Assembly (NCBI RefSeq): GCF_010748935.1
Contig: NZ_CP048796.1
Coordinates: forward strand, 2,979,001 to 3,043,000
Source: Providencia vermicola
GTDB lineage: Bacteria; Pseudomonadota; Gammaproteobacteria; Enterobacterales; Enterobacteriaceae
Direction of reading: 5' to 3'
Length of the DNA stretch: 64,000 bases
Made by a program: the position numbers and the translations under genes. The notes under the pieces were generated by a model, which was not told the origin of the DNA, ran no database searches, and saw nothing but the letters and a program-made list of their open reading frames with translations. How positions within the stretch are numbered: position 1 is the stretch's first letter; each line of letters starts with the position of its first letter. Positions 62,903 through 64,000 of the stretch are shown here, piece after piece.

Positions 62903-64000
62903 TTAAAACTTAGGAAATCCGGTAAATATAAAATCATTTCCAACACCTTGAGGGGCTTGTGGTGGAATATACACCTCAGGCTCATCCGGTGCAAACTGCC
63001 CAGAGAGTGGCTCCATTAAACGAATATAAAAATAACGATAATTGATCCCTTCAGCTCGCTGTATATCATGGACAAACCAACCGTACAATTCATTGAATAT
63101 AGGAACACGTGAAGTCGGACACGACTTACCGTCATAACCAGCTGTACCACAATCAATATAATTTTGAGCACGCACTATTGCGGGATAATAAAGACTCCTC
63201 TTTATTGAATCAGGCATTTTGCCAAATTGTTGAGTGACGACTTGACCAGCCTCTTTTGCTACTTTTGATAACCATCCCCAATCTTTTTTCAGCAATGCAA
63301 TCTGTTGAGATGCACTAAGAGCTTCTTTTTTGGATGTAGGTGAAATATTGTACCCACCTTGATGCGAACCTGGTGACAGCCACGCGTCGCTTTCCTGTTT
63401 CTCTAGTCTTCGTAGCTCGAATTTATATTCATAATGTTTTTGTCCTAACCACGCAAAATAACTGTCGAGGTGAGCATTCAAGGCCGTAAATGTCAATTTT
63501 TTTAATGGAATGCCTGATTGATAATAATCTACCCACTCTGTTGCATTTTTTCCTTTCACTTCTTGTTCATCTTGAAAATAGAGCCATGTTTCGAAATCCG
63601 TCTCGCGAAGTTCATCGAGTTCAGGAAACGGGACCCCTGCATGAAACGCAGCTAAATGCATTTTGTTTAAGGCGACCTTAGCGAGTTCTTCATTGGGCTT
63701 CTGTTCATTATTTCTTAATCCCCCGCCAATATCCTCACTGCAACCGGGTAATAGTTCCTCTTGATGATGCTCCCCACTTCTGCCTGTTAAATAGAGACAG
63801 CGCCATTTGCGTTTTTCATGCGCAGCAATCAGATGCAAAGACTTTTTAACTTGCTTAGGTAACGGAGTCATATGGTCAATGTACTTACGCCCTGCAACGG
63901 TAGTAATTAATGAATCAACCGCAACCTCTGTCACTTTATTGCTTTTTGCCATTATCGTTAGTGCTTTCAGCCCATAGTCCAGCCCATTGTCATCACTTTG
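62903..64000 (-). CDS. Tle-like T6SS phospholipase effector, C-terminal part (runs off the window)
   Basis: The frame is open to the window edge (a further 16 codons, QSDDNGLDYGLKALTI, beyond the Met at 63952), so this is the C-terminal ~365 residues of a longer protein. It has AAHEKRKWRCLYLTG and LLPGCSEDIGGGLRN, equivalent to the region around the His of Tle1 (PGMHSDVGGG) but with Ser-Glu in place of Met-His-Ser, then a helical C-terminal half. The catalytic Ser region is outside the window. It heads the minus-strand cluster with membrane protein and DUF3396 immunity genes downstream. Confidence 0.8.
   Translation of the reverse strand, partial: QSDDNGLDYGLKALTIMAKSNKVTEVAVDSLITTVAGRKYIDHMTPLPKQVKKSLHLIAAHEKRKWRCLYLTGRSGEHHQEELLPGCSEDIGGGLRNNEQKPNEELAKVALNKMHLAAFHAGVPFPELDELRETDFETWLYFQDEQEVKGKNATEWVDYYQSGIPLKKLTFTALNAHLDSYFAWLGQKHYEYKFELRRLEKQESDAWLSPGSHQGGYNISPTSKKEALSASQQIALLKKDWGWLSKVAKEAGQVVTQQFGKMPDSIKRSLYYPAIVRAQNYIDCGTAGYDGKSCPTSRVPIFNELYGWFVHDIQRAEGINYRYFYIRLMEPLSGQFAPDEPEVYIPPQAPQGVGNDFIFTGFPKF

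Noticed and set aside
1-64000. CRISPR arrays, rRNA or tRNA genes
   Set aside because: No regularly spaced short repeats and no rRNA or tRNA-like cloverleaf sequence were noticed on either strand.

Overview
The window looks like a chromosomal segment of a low-GC enterobacterium of the Morganellaceae, most like Providencia. This rests on overall protein similarity, AT-rich intergenic DNA and the gene order of the type VI secretion system (T6SS). Genus is inference; no rRNA or tRNA gene is present to anchor it.

Bases 1-14.6 kb are metabolic. They hold the tail of an FGGY sugar kinase followed by a ribose-type sugar ABC importer (ATPase, permease, binding protein), an alanine/glycine:cation symporter, a YfeX-type DyP peroxidase, and a LysR regulator divergent from a six-gene ketone-body operon. 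That operon encodes both CoA-transferase subunits, thiolase, 3-hydroxyacyl-CoA dehydrogenase, a GntP-type permease and 3-hydroxybutyrate dehydrogenase. Together they could import 3-hydroxybutyrate or acetoacetate and convert it to acetyl-CoA.

Bases 14.6-21.6 kb are a decayed strip. They hold small genes of unknown function, one probably split by a dnaX-like A-AAA-AAG slippery heptamer, gene fragments (GGDEF, DJ-1/PfpI, possible IS pieces), an ankyrin-repeat periplasmic protein and a PhzF-family enzyme.

Bases 21.6-54.4 kb are a complete T6SS locus in the order tssB-tssC-tssK-tssL-OmpA/TagL-hcp-clpV, effector region, tssM-tssA-tssF-tssG-tssJ-tssE-vasL-like. Between clpV and tssM lies a 12-kb effector region with one VgrG, one DUF4123 adaptor, two PAAR tips, five DUF3304 lipoprotein immunity genes (Tli1-like) and five matching Tle1-type phospholipase genes or remnants (DUF2235). 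Only the last phospholipase is full length. The region is bounded by two 674-bp copies of the 3' part of clpV that differ at only three bases. The second copy is fused in frame to the start of the gene that normally follows PAAR. The locus therefore appears to have grown by duplication and then lost toxin sequence while keeping immunity genes.

Bases 54.5-64 kb hold two plus-strand genes (a secreted protein and a CPBP-family membrane protein). A convergent minus-strand cluster follows: the C-terminal part of a second Tle-like effector running off the window end, two DUF3396 immunity proteins, a truncated third DUF3396 copy made by a 229-bp direct repeat, a displaced effector C-terminus, and several small membrane or secreted proteins. 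This looks like a second effector/immunity island with the same pattern of displaced toxin ends and retained immunity genes.
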